Positions 1 to 11,000 are shown, counted from the stretch's first letter. The stretch: DNA of 64,000 nucleotides from Paenibacillus riograndensis SBR5 (GCF_000981585.1 NZ_LN831776.1:7321216-7385215); one strand, 5' to 3'. The notes: generated by a model not told the origin, from the sequence alone. Program-made: numbers and translations.

Positions 1-1937
1 GAAAGAAAAACAACGGTTCCTGCAGGATCTTCTTTGGAGCGCCCGGCTCTTCCGGCCATCTGCACCAGTGAAGCTTCGTCAAAGAGGCTGCTGTCCGCAT
101 CCAGAATCAACACATCGCTGCGGGGAACGGTAACTCCCCTTTCAAGTATGGTGGTGGTGACGAGAAGCGAGATTGAACGGCTGCGGAAAGCCGCAACCTT
201 CTCCGTTCTTGCCGGGTCCTGTGATGAGGTGCCCTCCATGGCGGCTCCGGAAAAGCTCTGGCGGAGAAGGGCCAACAATCTTTCAATGTGGGCTATCCGC
301 GACACAAAGAGAAAGATTTGGGCCTCACGGGCGAAGGATTTGCGAAGTGCCTGCAGCAGCTTTGCGGGCAAAGCCCCACGCTGCAAGGATATCTGGAGCG
401 GAGGCACTTCCAAATGCTGCGGCACCGGCAATGGATGCCCGTGGAAGCGGACAGGCACCCTGGCATGCGGCAGCTTGCCGGAACGGGCCAAACGCTGCAG
501 CTCTTCCGGCGGTGTAGCCGACAGATAGATGAATGATCCGCCCGGTTTGCAGGCATGCTCCGCCGCAAATGCCAGCATGGGATCATTATGATAAGGATAG
601 GCGTCAAGCTCGTCGATGATGACGAGGTCAAAGCTCTGGTGGAAGCGCAGCAGCTGATGAGTGGTGGCCAGGGTCAGCTGGCCAGGGATCCAGCGGTCTG
701 CGCTGCCGCCATACAGCACGGCGAGTGTCTCCGCCGGGAATGCCCGTGCGAGCCGCGGCGCCAGCTCCAGCACGACGTCGCGCCGCGGCGTTGCGACGAG
801 TGCGCGGCCTCCGGCGGCGAGCACCGCCTCCAGGAGCGGGAACGTGATCTCCGTTTTCCCCGCTCCCGTAACGGCCCAGAGCAGGAACCGCTCTGGGCTG
901 GATGCGGCGGAGCGCTGCCGCGGCTCCGCCAGGAACCCCAGCGCAGCGCCGGCGGCTCCCGCCTGCGCTGCGCTTAGCCCCCACCGGCGTGCCGCCACGG
1001 TGGGGGAACCCCCGGCCGTGCACTGCACGGCCGGAGAGGACGCGCTGCGCAGCAGCAGCGCGCAAGCCCGGCTGCGCCCGAGTGCGAGGCAGGCCTCGCA
1101 ATAGGCGCAGCCCGCAAGGCCGCACGCGGCGCAGGCCGTGCGGCCCGTGGCAGCGCTGCCGCAGCGCAGGCAGCGCTGCTCCGCGCGGCGGGCGGTGGCC
1201 GCGCCGCGCCGGGGCAGGCGCAGCTGCGGCAGGCGGAGCGCCGCAGCGTGCAAGAAGCGGCCAGCGAGGGCAGGAAGCCGGCCACCGCCTGCGCTGCGAA
1301 GCGCAGGCGTTTTACCCACAGCGGCCTCCAATCTCAGCCGCCCCTGCAGTTGGGCAAGCTGAGCTGCTGCACGCCACTGTCCCGCCAGTCCGGGAAGCCG
1401 TTCCGCAAGGAGTGCTTCCACTTCAGGCTCCAGCAGCGAGCGTCCCTCCAGCACTTTCACCATTAGTTCTGCTGCAGCTCCAAGATCCAGGTTTCTTCCG
1501 CCTGCTACAGCGTCTATCGCCAGTCTGTACTTTTCTGCCTCCATATACGCCTTCCTATGTTGTACAGCGGTAACCTCCGCTGCATTAACCAACGTACAGA
1601 CAGAAACCTCTTGATATAATCTCTCCTCGCACCAGCTTCCACCTGCATCCCGTTCTCCGGCGATCTCTCCCTTAAGAACCTCTGTCATATATTTCCTCCA
1701 GTCTTCTACCTGCCATTGCCGCCCGGCTCGGGTTGAACTCCAGCTCTCTCTCAGCTTCACAGCCCAACCCAGGGGAAGCGCGGAAGAGAGAATCACCAGC
1801 TTGTCCGCAGTCCTGGTATTCCAGCCCTCCCGTTTTTCTCCTGTCCCGCTCCACCATAATCTGTCTACATCCATGTCGAGTGAAACCCGAATCTCCCATT
1901 CCCCACTAAGCTCTACTGCGTATACTGCTGCCTGCAA
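1..1937 (-). CDS. comFA: ComFA-like DNA helicase for competence (3' end cut by window)
   Basis: An ATP-driven helicase/translocase of the DNA-uptake machinery, acting at the membrane during transformation. In order: an N-terminal domain, a cysteine cluster with zinc-finger spacing (Cys at about 256, 259, 269, 272, 277, 280, 283, 292), a Walker A motif (VTGAGKTE, about 356-363), a DEAD-like IIDELDAYP near 440, SATPP, and the motif VI signature QMAGRAGR near 625. The C-terminus runs off the left edge. I chose a TTG start at 1937 because AGGAGG lies 8 bases upstream and the 83 codons before the first good ATG (1688, which also has a GGAGG site) read as normal protein. The frame is closed just upstream at 1950. 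It lies downstream of degSU, as comFA does in Bacillus. The middle is Ala/Arg-rich and GC-rich. Family call is confident; the start less so. Confidence 0.9.
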   Translation of the reverse strand, partial: MQAAVYAVELSGEWEIRVSLDMDVDRLWWSGTGEKREGWNTRTADKLVILSSALPLGWAVKLRESWSSTRAGRQWQVEDWRKYMTEVLKGEIAGERDAGGSWCEERLYQEVSVCTLVNAAEVTAVQHRKAYMEAEKYRLAIDAVAGGRNLDLGAAAELMVKVLEGRSLLEPEVEALLAERLPGLAGQWRAAAQLAQLQGRLRLEAAVGKTPALRSAGGGRLPALAGRFLHAAALRLPQLRLPRRGAATARRAEQRCLRCGSAATGRTACAACGLAGCAYCEACLALGRSRACALLLRSASSPAVQCTAGGSPTVAARRWGLSAAQAGAAGAALGFLAEPRQRSAASSPERFLLWAVTGAGKTEITFPLLEAVLAAGGRALVATPRRDVVLELAPRLARAFPAETLAVLYGGSADRWIPGQLTLATTHQLLRFHQSFDLVIIDELDAYPYHNDPMLAFAAEHACKPGGSFIYLSATPPEELQRLARSGKLPHARVPVRFHGHPLPVPQHLEVPPLQISLQRGALPAKLLQALRKSFAREAQIFLFVSRIAHIERLLALLRQSFSGAAMEGTSSQDPARTEKVAAFRSRSISLLVTTTILERGVTVPRSDVLILDADSSLFDEASLVQMAGRAGRSKEDPAGTVVFL

Positions 1938-2134
1938 TCGTTCCACCTCCTAAAATTTTGCTATCCTAATTTCTTTGAATCAGCTTGGGCAAACCAGCAC
2001 CGAATACCAAACTTAAGTTGCATCATCTTCCTGAAGTGGCCGTTCCACAGCTTTTCTCTTGTTCTTCCGGCTGAACCATAACTAAGAATACAATCGCACT
2101 AATGGATAGGTAAGGGATTATGCCTACACGCCCG

Positions 2135-2320
2135 CATATGTTGTGCAATATGCAAAATCTGTGTCAATTCGGTGTGCTCAAGTAACATATTGTTGTACAA
2201 TTCACAAGATTTTTATTAATTTGGCGTACTCAGGACACAGATTGTTGTAGAACATACAGGATGTTCGCCAATTTGGACTGCTTAAGACATACATTGTTGT
2301 ATACCATGCAAGATTTTTGA
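2135..2320. repeat. Degenerate 52-bp tandem repeat, about four units
   Basis: Four diverged units begin at about 2135, 2186, 2238 and 2290. Each opens with a TTGTTGT core (TTGTGC in the first unit) followed by a CAAGAT-like and then an AATTTGG/GTACTCA-like segment. The rest of the gene-free stretch 1953-2410 shows no open frame with a ribosome site and no recognisable RNA. The repeat could be a Paenibacillus intergenic element; its function is unknown. Confidence 0.7.
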
Positions 2321-2411
2321 TGATTAACGGCAGCCAGGAGAACCCAGGCTTATTTGTGCCGGATTTCTTAGCTTTTTACATTTTTTGAAATGTACATTTT
2401 CCCAAAATAAC

Positions 2412-2449
2412 AAAAAAGCACACTCCCCCAAATTTGGAGAGTGTGCTTC
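2412..2449 (-). terminator. Intrinsic terminator of the 2483-2914 gene
   Basis: On the minus strand, AAGCACACTCTCC pairs with GGAGTGTGCTT around an AAATTTGG loop and is followed by a T-run. It lies about 35 bases past the stop codon of the small membrane protein gene. Confidence 0.85.
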
Positions 2450-2482
2450 ACCCGTTTCCTGCATTACTTGCATATGATATGA

Positions 2483-2914
2483 TTATTCGCCTCGCTTTGA
2501 TCTGCATCCCTTGCTCCACGGCATCTGCAGAAAAGGCAGCGGAACAGCTTGCCCCGGCTCTCTTAAATCCACTATAATGCCTGGCTGAAGCTTGCGGTCT
2601 GATTCCAAAAAGCCGATAGAAGCAGCCGGGGCAAATTCCAGTGCAGAACCGCCCAGGGCAAGCCGTAAGGCTACATCCATCGTCGCATCACTCGACCCGT
2701 CATCCATTAAGGTTACCCGAAGCCTCTTTCCGCTCAGCAAAGCATGGAAGGTCAGCGCCCGGATATACCACTCCACCACATATTCATGATTACGGGTGAT
2801 CAGAATGTAATGAAGCCGTTTGCCAGACTGGCCCCGCTCCCCTTTGTGCAGAATATGAACCAGCAATACCGCAATAGCATAGATGGCCGCAATCCATATT
2901 AACTGGGCTACCAT
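2483..2914 (-). CDS. Membrane-anchored protein with glycosyltransferase-2-like fragment, unknown function
   Basis: A 143-residue protein with one N-terminal membrane segment (about 3-20). A short stretch follows that resembles the start of a family-2 glycosyltransferase fold: a YILITRNHE strand near 36-44 and VTLMDDGSSDAT near 67-78. The latter is the usual UDP-sugar-binding DDGS motif, but the rest of a catalytic domain (DXD, QXXRW) is missing. It is therefore either a remnant or a small protein using only that fold. The ATG has AGGAGG 9 bases upstream. It sits between degU and comFA, where Bacillus carries the unrelated degV. I do not assign a function. Confidence 0.75.
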   Translation of the reverse strand: MVAQLIWIAAIYAIAVLLVHILHKGERGQSGKRLHYILITRNHEYVVEWYIRALTFHALLSGKRLRVTLMDDGSSDATMDVALRLALGGSALEFAPAASIGFLESDRKLQPGIIVDLREPGQAVPLPFLQMPWSKGCRSKRGE

Positions 2915-3142
2915 GGAGATACACCTCCTCTTATACCGACACTATATGCCGATGATAAAAGGTCGGTGACTGCCCAGAGCAGACCCGCGCCTGCCTTCCT
3001 GCCTCACAATATACGGTTTCATCCATTCAGCCTGTACGTATACAGGGGGCTGCCTTTCATCCTTACAGATACAACAACAATACTCTGACTGCAGCAGGGC
3101 AGCTGCAATCATTATATGTAATATTCAAAAACCAGCGGCGGA

Positions 3143-3865
3143 TTAGAGGGTTACCCACCCATATTTAATCGAATTAATGACAGCCTGCGTACGATCGTCA
3201 ACCTCCATTTTTTGCAGGATGCTGCTAACATGGTTTTTGACGGTTTTTTCGCTGATAAAGAGGTATTCCCCAATCATCTTATTGCTCTTGCCCTCCGCCA
3301 TCAGCCGCAGTACTTCCGCTTCACGCCGGGTCAGGGGATTGTTGTCGCCAGCGACAAATTTGACGCCAGCCTCTTTAACCGCAGTTTCTGCAATAGCTCC
3401 TGTCTCATTGAGGTACGTCATGCGGCGCAGCTGGTTAATCAGCTTCCCGGTGACCTTCGGATGAATGAAGGCATGTCCTTCACAGACAGAACGGATAGCA
3501 TTGATCAGCGATTCCGCCTCCATATCCTTCAGCAGATATCCATTGGCCCCCTTGCGCAGTGTTTCAAACACATAGCTCTCATCATCATGAATCGATAAAA
3601 TGATCACTTTGACATCAGGGAACATTTCCCGCAGCTTTTGCGTGGCTTCCACACCATTTTCAATCGGCATGTTGATATCCATCAGTACGATATCCGGTTT
3701 GTTTTCATTACAGAATTCAAGCACCTGGATACCGTCACCGCATTCCCCAATAACCTCAATATCTTCCTCCATATTTAAAATCCGCTTAAGCCCCTCACGA
3801 AACAACTGATGATCGTCGGCCAAAAGAACTTTGATGGGCGACTTGCCAATACTCTGGTTTTCCAT
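3143..3865 (-). CDS. degU: Response regulator DegU
   Basis: A two-component transcription regulator of the NarL/FixJ class, partner of the DegS kinase just upstream. In Bacillus it controls exoenzymes, motility, biofilm and competence. The receiver domain covers about 11-130 with acidic pocket D17/D18, phospho-acceptor D63 (LMDINMP) and K113. A LuxR-type helix-turn-helix spans about 176-238 ([15 protein letters not shown], then [12 protein letters not shown]). I start at the ATG at 3865, which has AAAGGAG 7 bases upstream; an in-frame start 9 codons earlier lacks one. The 240-residue length is close to the 229 of B. subtilis DegU. Only 4 bases separate it from degS, so the two are almost certainly cotranscribed. 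Confidence 0.95.
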   Translation of the reverse strand: MENQSIGKSPIKVLLADDHQLFREGLKRILNMEEDIEVIGECGDGIQVLEFCNENKPDIVLMDINMPIENGVEATQKLREMFPDVKVIILSIHDDESYVFETLRKGANGYLLKDMEAESLINAIRSVCEGHAFIHPKVTGKLINQLRRMTYLNETGAIAETAVKEAGVKFVAGDNNPLTRREAEVLRLMAEGKSNKMIGEYLFISEKTVKNHVSSILQKMEVDDRTQAVINSIKYGWVTL

Positions 3866-3869
3866 CACA

Positions 3870-5042
3870 TTACTCCTTTCCTTTTTCCACATTCGTCGGA
3901 ATGTGAATTACGATTGTTGTGCCTTGATTCTCGGCTGACAGGATCTCCATTCTTCCTTCGAGCAGTTCCACGCGTTCCCGCATGCCGACCAGCCCAAAGC
4001 TTTCGCGGTTTGCCTGTTCACTGGTTTTTTTCACATTGAAGCCTAATCCGTTATCCTTCACAACAATCTTGATCAGCTGGGCCTGATAGGTGATTTCCAC
4101 CAATACGTAACTTGGAAAAGCATGCTTGGCCGCATTCGACAACGCCTCCTGCACCAGACGGTATACCGCTGCCTCCATGGCAGATGACAGCCTGTGCTCC
4201 TTGCCCCTTGTTTCAAAAGAGGTTCGGATTTTCGTCTTTTCCTCGTAATCATGCACGTATTTTCGAAGTGTCGGAATTAGTCCTAAATCGTCGAGCGCCA
4301 TCGGGCGCAGATTAAAGATCACCTTCCGCATTTCCTCCAGGCTGTACCTTACCTGCCCTTTCAAGTCTAGTACTTCGTCCTGTACCAACCCAAATTCCTG
4401 CTTTACCAGCATTCTTTCTACAATTTCCGTCCTTAGGACTAGATTCGCCAGCATTTGAGCAGGACCGTCATGAATTTCCCGGGCAATTCTCTTCCGTTCC
4501 TCTTCCTGAGCCAGGATTATTTTTAGTCCGATCATCTGTCTGTTTTTCGCAGATTCGACAATTCTAGTCACTTGTCCTAGTTCTCCGGACAGATATTCCA
4601 AAACAACGCTCATTTGCGAACCGATGGATTCAGCACGCTCTACCGAATTTTCGACACTGCGGACACGCATCTGCAGTTCATCGCGCCTGCTCCGAAGATA
4701 GACCTCCCGCTCCCTGGTCATCATGAGCTCAAGCTGAAGTTCTGTTGCTTTCTCATAAGCGACCCGGATATCCTTCTCGGAGTAGCGGACAAAATCCCGG
4801 CTGACCTCTGTCAGCCGGATCCGGGAGCGGTGGTACTGAAGCTCCAGCTTGTCTACCTTTTGCAATGTTTCATCCGTTTCTTCCATAACCCGCTGCAGTT
4901 CTTTGGTGAGTGCAACAAGCTCATCCCGTGCAACCTGCAATATTTCAAATATCTGATACTTGCTGCTCTCCATCACGTCGATGGTATTCTTAATAACGCG
5001 ATCTATCGCATCGGCTTGAAATTCCACGGATGCTTGCCCCAT
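3870..5042 (-). CDS. degS: Sensor histidine kinase DegS
   Basis: A cytoplasmic histidine kinase that phosphorylates DegU. A long N-terminal coiled-coil sensor region (about 25-165) is followed by the HisKA_3 dimerisation/phospho-acceptor segment EERKRIAREIHDGPAQ with H191. The ATPase domain has an N-box (EALSNAAKHAF, N303) and DNGLGF near 330. No membrane segment is present, as in Bacillus DegS. The chosen ATG has only a weak ribosome site; a GTG five codons in is possible. The length of 390 matches the family. It is the first gene of the degS-degU pair. Confidence 0.95.
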   Translation of the reverse strand: MGQASVEFQADAIDRVIKNTIDVMESSKYQIFEILQVARDELVALTKELQRVMEETDETLQKVDKLELQYHRSRIRLTEVSRDFVRYSEKDIRVAYEKATELQLELMMTREREVYLRSRRDELQMRVRSVENSVERAESIGSQMSVVLEYLSGELGQVTRIVESAKNRQMIGLKIILAQEEERKRIAREIHDGPAQMLANLVLRTEIVERMLVKQEFGLVQDEVLDLKGQVRYSLEEMRKVIFNLRPMALDDLGLIPTLRKYVHDYEEKTKIRTSFETRGKEHRLSSAMEAAVYRLVQEALSNAAKHAFPSYVLVEITYQAQLIKIVVKDNGLGFNVKKTSEQANRESFGLVGMRERVELLEGRMEILSAENQGTTIVIHIPTNVEKGKE

Positions 5043-5085
5043 TTCTATCGGATCGTATTAAAGGCTTTCCTTCAATATTACCATA

Positions 5086-7815
5086 TCACGATTCGATAGT
5101 TACGGTCTTCGTTTTCTGTTCCCATTTTACGGTTAATCCCAGCTGTTCCGAGACTAATCTTAGCGGTACTAAAGTCCTGCCCTGTAGGATTAAAGGCGCT
5201 ACTTCAGCAGTTTGTCGTTTACCATTCAGTACAAATTCCTTTTTGTTAACCGTCAGGTCAAGCGCCTTGGCGCCACGGAGCACCATAATTTTCTTGGTGT
5301 TTTTATCCCATGCCGCACTGCCGCCAAAGGCATCCAACACCACTTTAATCGGCACATAGGTGCTTGCATCTTTGACAATCGGAGCCACATCGATCGCCTT
5401 CTTTGCACCGTTGACCGTTATGGACTTGGAGCCGATGCTCATTGCAGCGGTTCCCTTCGGAAGTCCGGCTTCACTGGAGAGCGAAGGCATTACGAACGAT
5501 ATATTGTCAAAAGCAACCGTACCTGTCTTGGCCCGCTCATCCTGGCCTTCTTCCACATTGACCACATACAGGCGCTTCAGCGCTGCCGGGAATTTGATGC
5601 CGGAGCCTGACAGATCAATATTTAGGCTCTTCCAGCCGTTCCAATCGATTACTTTGGCCAGATCGATATAGGATATTTTTCCGCTTCCGTCTACCACCTC
5701 AGCCCGAAGCCAGTTAAGACTCATATCCCCCATCACATCAAGCGACATGGAGGTTGCCGCAGCAGGAATGTTTTTGCCGCTGGTTCCATTAAGCTGGGCA
5801 TAAGCGTACATCTTACCGCTGCCGGCTGTCATATCATAGCTGAGTGACAGCACTTTGGAGCCAGCCTTCTCTGCGCTGCCAGCCACCACTCCAGCTGTTC
5901 CGGTCACACCGTTAACATTGGATGTAAATGCAATAGGATAGCTTACGTTTTCGAAATTCTCCCATGGGGTGGACGCTGCTGCTGATAGTACAACTGCAGT
6001 GCTGAATCCGTCATAACGGGCGATAGCATAACCTGTCGTCACTCCAGGGTCTACCGAATCAACCGTCAATTTGCCGTCCTGAACACTGCCTTTAAAGCCA
6101 ACAAGCTCCCATTTCAAGGATGCAGGCGGAACGGTAAGCGAGGCTCCATTTTCTGCTAAGGCTGTCACCGGCACTGATACTGATGCTCCGGGGGTGAGCG
6201 GCGCTGTAGCTGTCCCCACCGTCAGGCTGGATAAATTCTCACCACCCAGTACCGTTACCTCGGTCGAGGCGCTGGCTGCGCCGCTGGCAGCCTTTATTGT
6301 CGCTGTACCGGCTTTGACTGCAGTGGCTTCCCCGCCATTTACAGTTACACTGCCGTTGCTTGCAGTCCAGGAAGGGTTGCCTGCTGCTACATCAATTGGA
6401 TTGTAGTAAGTATCATAACCTTTTAAAGAGTACGTTGCCTTTTGCCCGATCAGCAGTACTGTGCTGCCGCTAATCTTGATCCCTTTCACTTCCCCCTTGG
6501 GAGCCGAGGTATAGACACCCAGGCCATTGACGATACTGCGCTGTTCTGTGCCGTATTCAGTATTGAAGGTAAGTGTGGCAGAGGTTTCAGCAAGCGGGCG
6601 GTCTACCATCGTTGTAGAGCCGCCTCCATCCAGATTCATTCCTTTCCAGACACCGATGTTCGCCATGAAGTTTTGCAGCTCTGTCAGCGACATGCCGGCG
6701 CTGTTGGCATTATCCTCCACTGCGACCACGTACACATACTGTCCACTCTGCGAATAACCCAGTGCTGTACGGGCACGAAAGCCGCCGATACTGGAAGTCG
6801 AACGGGAAAAAGACGTCGCCTTTCCATCGTTCACCAGAATGGTATGCCCTCCGATCATCATCTGCAGGCTGGCCGGATCAAGCTCCTGCTGCGTGGATTT
6901 GGACTTCAGGGTGTAGACACTGCTGAGCTTTTGCCCTACAGCGAGGTGATTTTTCACAAACTGCGCCCCAAGCCCGTGTGTCCGCAAGATGTAGGCTCCT
7001 TTGGGAACAGCCATGGACAAGGCCTTATCTGCTGAAATCTGGGTAATGATATCATTCTCTACAAGCACCTCTGTCGGAGTAGTGGAGCTGTTCTTAGGAC
7101 GCTCCAGCGCAGTCCAGGCATCTGTATAGATGTAAGCGGTATTAGCATGACTATACGTTGAACTCCCGTCCTCGGGGCTGTATGCCCCCTTATTGATGCC
7201 TGCCAGCGGAAACTGCGCTCCGTCCTCAGCAGTAAGCAGCCCCTCGAACGAATACTGGTCGATTACGGGCTTGCGGTCCTTGGTCACAGCAAAAGCATAC
7301 ATTCCGTTGAGCTGCGAAGGTGTAGATACTACAACCCCGCCGGATACCTGTCCCCCGATAGGGGCACCTTCACCGCCTGTATTGAAATAGTCGCCGTTTA
7401 CCGCGGCTACCGCTCCGGTCTCCGCAGCCATGCCTCCGGTGCTTTGCCGTGTAGTTAATTTGCCGCCTTTGCCGGTCATTACATCTAGGGATACGTAAGG
7501 ATTATTTAGATCTACGCGGATCACATCTGCCAGACCGGTCGCCTTTTTTCCGGAACGGACCGTTGTGAATTTATACTTCATCATAATAGCCCCTGAGGTA
7601 ATAACCTCTTCACCCAGCTTGGTTACGTTCAGGGAGGAGGCTGCTTGGGCAACCGAGGTCGGTCCCGAAGCCCATTGCGGCAGCCCCTCACTGCCCAGGA
7701 CAGGCATGATCCACAACACGCCGGCTAATGAGGCAGCAATCCATTTTTTAGCCGGCAGCTTATTCATTCCCCGTAACTGCTCTTCTTTTTTCTTCCCCAT
7801 GAAAACTTCATTCAT
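5086..7815 (-). CDS. Secreted phosphodiester-glycosidase-domain protein with Ig-like and copper-amine-oxidase-N-like stalk domains
   Basis: A 909-residue exported protein. An N-terminal signal/anchor segment lies at about 26-45. A domain of the phosphodiester glycosidase (NAGPA/DUF2233) type covers about 90-430, with AAVNGDYFNTGG near 135 and MNLDGGGSTTMV near 395, the latter being the conserved active-site-like loop. A Ig-like (Big_2) domain follows at about 445-525, then a carbohydrate-binding-like beta region at about 630-780. Two copper-amine-oxidase-N type repeats end the protein (from about 795), a stalk module common in Paenibacillus cell-surface proteins. The family removes or trims sugar phosphodiester linkages; a wall or polysaccharide substrate is my inference. 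The start is the first ATG after GGGAGAG. The gene stands alone upstream of degSU. Confidence 0.85.
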   Translation of the reverse strand: MNEVFMGKKKEEQLRGMNKLPAKKWIAASLAGVLWIMPVLGSEGLPQWASGPTSVAQAASSLNVTKLGEEVITSGAIMMKYKFTTVRSGKKATGLADVIRVDLNNPYVSLDVMTGKGGKLTTRQSTGGMAAETGAVAAVNGDYFNTGGEGAPIGGQVSGGVVVSTPSQLNGMYAFAVTKDRKPVIDQYSFEGLLTAEDGAQFPLAGINKGAYSPEDGSSTYSHANTAYIYTDAWTALERPKNSSTTPTEVLVENDIITQISADKALSMAVPKGAYILRTHGLGAQFVKNHLAVGQKLSSVYTLKSKSTQQELDPASLQMMIGGHTILVNDGKATSFSRSTSSIGGFRARTALGYSQSGQYVYVVAVEDNANSAGMSLTELQNFMANIGVWKGMNLDGGGSTTMVDRPLAETSATLTFNTEYGTEQRSIVNGLGVYTSAPKGEVKGIKISGSTVLLIGQKATYSLKGYDTYYNPIDVAAGNPSWTASNGSVTVNGGEATAVKAGTATIKAASGAASASTEVTVLGGENLSSLTVGTATAPLTPGASVSVPVTALAENGASLTVPPASLKWELVGFKGSVQDGKLTVDSVDPGVTTGYAIARYDGFSTAVVLSAAASTPWENFENVSYPIAFTSNVNGVTGTAGVVAGSAEKAGSKVLSLSYDMTAGSGKMYAYAQLNGTSGKNIPAAATSMSLDVMGDMSLNWLRAEVVDGSGKISYIDLAKVIDWNGWKSLNIDLSGSGIKFPAALKRLYVVNVEEGQDERAKTGTVAFDNISFVMPSLSSEAGLPKGTAAMSIGSKSITVNGAKKAIDVAPIVKDASTYVPIKVVLDAFGGSAAWDKNTKKIMVLRGAKALDLTVNKKEFVLNGKRQTAEVAPLILQGRTLVPLRLVSEQLGLTVKWEQKTKTVTIES

Positions 7816-7985
7816 TTCAACGTAACTCTCCCATCTCTATTTTCAAATTTATGCGTCTTTCAGAGGCTGGAAACACGTTCCTAGTTTCCTGCTATACCTT
7901 TAATAGACTGATTTTGAGAGGAAAAGTTGCGAATATTACTAGACTCGGTCCAATTTGGCAGCTGGGTGAAAGGGTTCCCGGCATG

Positions 7986-8013
7986 CAAAGAGGCCCCGTA
8001 TCCACGGAGCCTC
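7986..8013 (-). terminator. Probable terminator of the 8031-12056 gene
   Basis: On the minus strand, GAGGCTCCG and CGGGGCCTC pair around a TGGATA loop and are followed by only three T residues. The short T-run makes this a weak call. It begins about 18 bases after the stop. Confidence 0.55.
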
Positions 8014-8030
8014 AGTACAACATGATTTTC

Positions 8031-11000
8031 TTATAAATATCCGGCCATGGTAAGCATCCGCTGCAGCATAACTGCAGCTTGGGCACGTGTGGCATTCCCC
8101 TGGGGCTGGAATTCAGTGGTTGTCATACCCAAGATAATTCCTTGCTGCACAGCCTTCGCCACAAATTCGGCAGCCTGGTTCTGAATCTTGGAGCGGTCCT
8201 TAAATGCTACCAATGCGGTAGCAGAGGTTCCATTTAGGGTTATTGGACGTCCGGTGTACTCCATAGCCCGGATAATCATAATCGCCAGCTGCTCGCGGGT
8301 GATATTATCATTGGGGCGGAATGTTGCATCCGTATTTCCGGTAATAATCCCCGCTTTGGCGGCCGCACCAATATAATCACCGGTTTGTGTGGAAGGCTGC
8401 ACATCTCTGAACCGCTGGGCCGTCTCGCGGCTCCCTAACAGTCCCAGCCCACGGCTCAGCATGACCGCAAATTCTGCACGGGTAATCTTCTGCTCAGGCT
8501 TGAAGGTGCTGCCATAGCTGCTGTCGATTATATTTTTGGCGGCAAGCTGGGATACAATAGCTTTGCTCCAATGGGTATTCATATCTGTAAAGCTCCGGGT
8601 CGAGAGGAATGTGCCCACGACCTGGTTGCCTATAGTACTGGCTGTAATCACCGTATAACTGCCAGCCGAACTCAGCTTGGTAGGGAGATAAGCGGCATCA
8701 TAATAGGCAAGATCCAGCCGGGCCGCCGAAGCCTGGTCACTATTCAGCGTAGCTGTCGTACGGACCGCGTATTCTGCGGGTACGCTCAACGCGGTAGTGT
8801 TGGCATAATTGCTGCTCACCGCAGCGCTCAAGCGGATATCCATGAGTCCAGTGACGGTCTGAAGCCCCTGTGACTGGAGCTTTTGCTCGAACGGTGTAAA
8901 GGTTCCCGCAGGGACTTTTTCCAGCCGCAGCACAAGCGAAATGTTATTGCTGTCCGCAATCAAAGTCGCGGCAAGGCTGTTCATATTCACATCATTCAGC
9001 GCGAGACGGTATAAATGGTCGCCATGACGCAGAAGAAAAGCAGCCTTACTGTCACGGTTGACTGCATCCAGCAGCGGCTTGAGCGGCACGCTCACATAAG
9101 CTGACAAATCAGTTGAAGGCACCTCAAATGCTAATGCAGAAGTACCTTGTTTGTATACATAATCATAGCTGGCAGCCAGGCGTTCAGCGGTCAGGTTATA
9201 TCTTTTTACAGATTGGCTGTATACTGAACGGTCATCTGCTGCTGTAGCGGAATCCGTTTTGAGCAGAGGATATTCTTTTCCAAACTCACTTGCTGCCAGC
9301 GTTCCCAGATATGATGGACGGCCTGCTGTTGAGGAATTCCCTGCCACCCCCGTCATATTCTGCACCGACAGCGCGGTGAAGGAAGTTAAAAGATTCCCGT
9401 TCTGATCCGAGATTGTCCCTGAACCTGACATGTAGGATAAATCAACCGTTTGACCGCTCTTCACAACACTGGATAACGTCAATTTAAGCGTACTGCCGGA
9501 GATGTAGTAGGATTGTATACCAACCGTGCTGCCGTCAAATCTGACTCCAAATTGATTGGCGTTCAGCCCTGAAGAAGCTTGCATGGTTTTGTTGAATGTC
9601 ACCAGCAGTTCGTCGCCCGTTATTGTTGCTGAACTGATATCTGAAACCGTGGTTCCCGAAATGTTCACGGACTGCTGATTCAAATAGGGAGCGCGGTTAC
9701 CGTTAAGATCGGCGATCCCCGTAGTCCCCGGTACATATGAAACTGTAGTCGGCTGATTAACCGCCAGCGCACTCTGGAGCGTCAAGGTGACTTGAGTGCC
9801 GCCTGCGGCTACTGCCGTAACGTAGTTAGGTTTACTGCCTACCAGGACGGAAAATTGGCTGTTCATTGGAAGACTGCCTGAGGATATTCCCTCGTTATAC
9901 GTCAGTACAATTTTGTTGCCGGAACCGGCCGCACTCTGAAACACCGGTGGCACATTATCACCACTGTTGCGGATATAAAAATCACTGAAATTTGCTACAC
10001 TCTGCCCATTCGTATCCGCTACGGGATAAGAACCCGCAGAATAAGATACACGGATAACCTGCGCGTTCGTTGCAGCGTTGTCTAAACTTAAATTCAACTT
10101 TGCACCACTCGATGATATTGCATTTGTCCCAAGAGAATAACCATCTGCATAGACGCTGAACTGGCTGTAGGCATTGGGATTGACTGCTTGCAGAGTATCA
10201 TTAAAATTCAGCAATACGGTTTTCCCGGTAAGCGTCCCGTCCTTTATAGTAGTCAGTGCGGACTGGACTCCATTCGTTACCTGATACTGTGAGAAGGTAC
10301 TGGCATTATTCCCGCTTAAATCCTGAATGGGGCGCAGCCCGCCTGAATAGCTGACTTTGATAACCTGGCCAACAGTAATCCCTGTACTCAATTTGATATA
10401 AATACTGTCTCCCTGGATAGAAATACTATCAATCGCGCGCTTCTCATCATTAACAGTAACTGCAAAGCTGGAGGGCAGCAGCGCTGCCTCCGTTTTCAGC
10501 GCCTCGTCATAAATCAGACGGATCGTGCGGTTATTATCCACCAGGGCCGTCTTGAGCACGGGAGCAGTCTTGTCCAGAGAATAGGTCTGGAAGCTCCAGG
10601 CATTTTTGCCGCTTAGTCCACCGTAGATCACTTGGCTGTTATTGGCATCCACAAAAGCGCCATTCGCAATATCCAAGTAGTACGTCGTATTATTATCAAA
10701 CGCTGCAGCGGGAGTTACGATGAACTCTTTGGCTGAGGAACCCACTGAGAGGGTTGATTCCAGCTTCGTTCCATCGCCTTTATACAGAATTACCGGACCA
10801 GCCACCGCATTATTAAGAACAACATTCCGGTTAAAGGTAATTTTGATCGGCGGATTTAGACTTACCGATTCGCTGCGGTCTGCCGGAGAAAGGGCCTCGA
10901 TGCCAAACCCCTTGACTTCACTTGTTGTATAACTCCATGTAAGCGGACCTGAAGCCGGGAACAAGTTTCCATCCTGGTCATGAAAGGCTCCTTGCGGCAC

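Noticed and set aside
1672..1899. A 75-codon minus-strand gene ahead of comFA
   Set aside because: It overlaps the comFA N-terminal frame in another phase and lacks a ribosome site, whereas the comFA frame has one.
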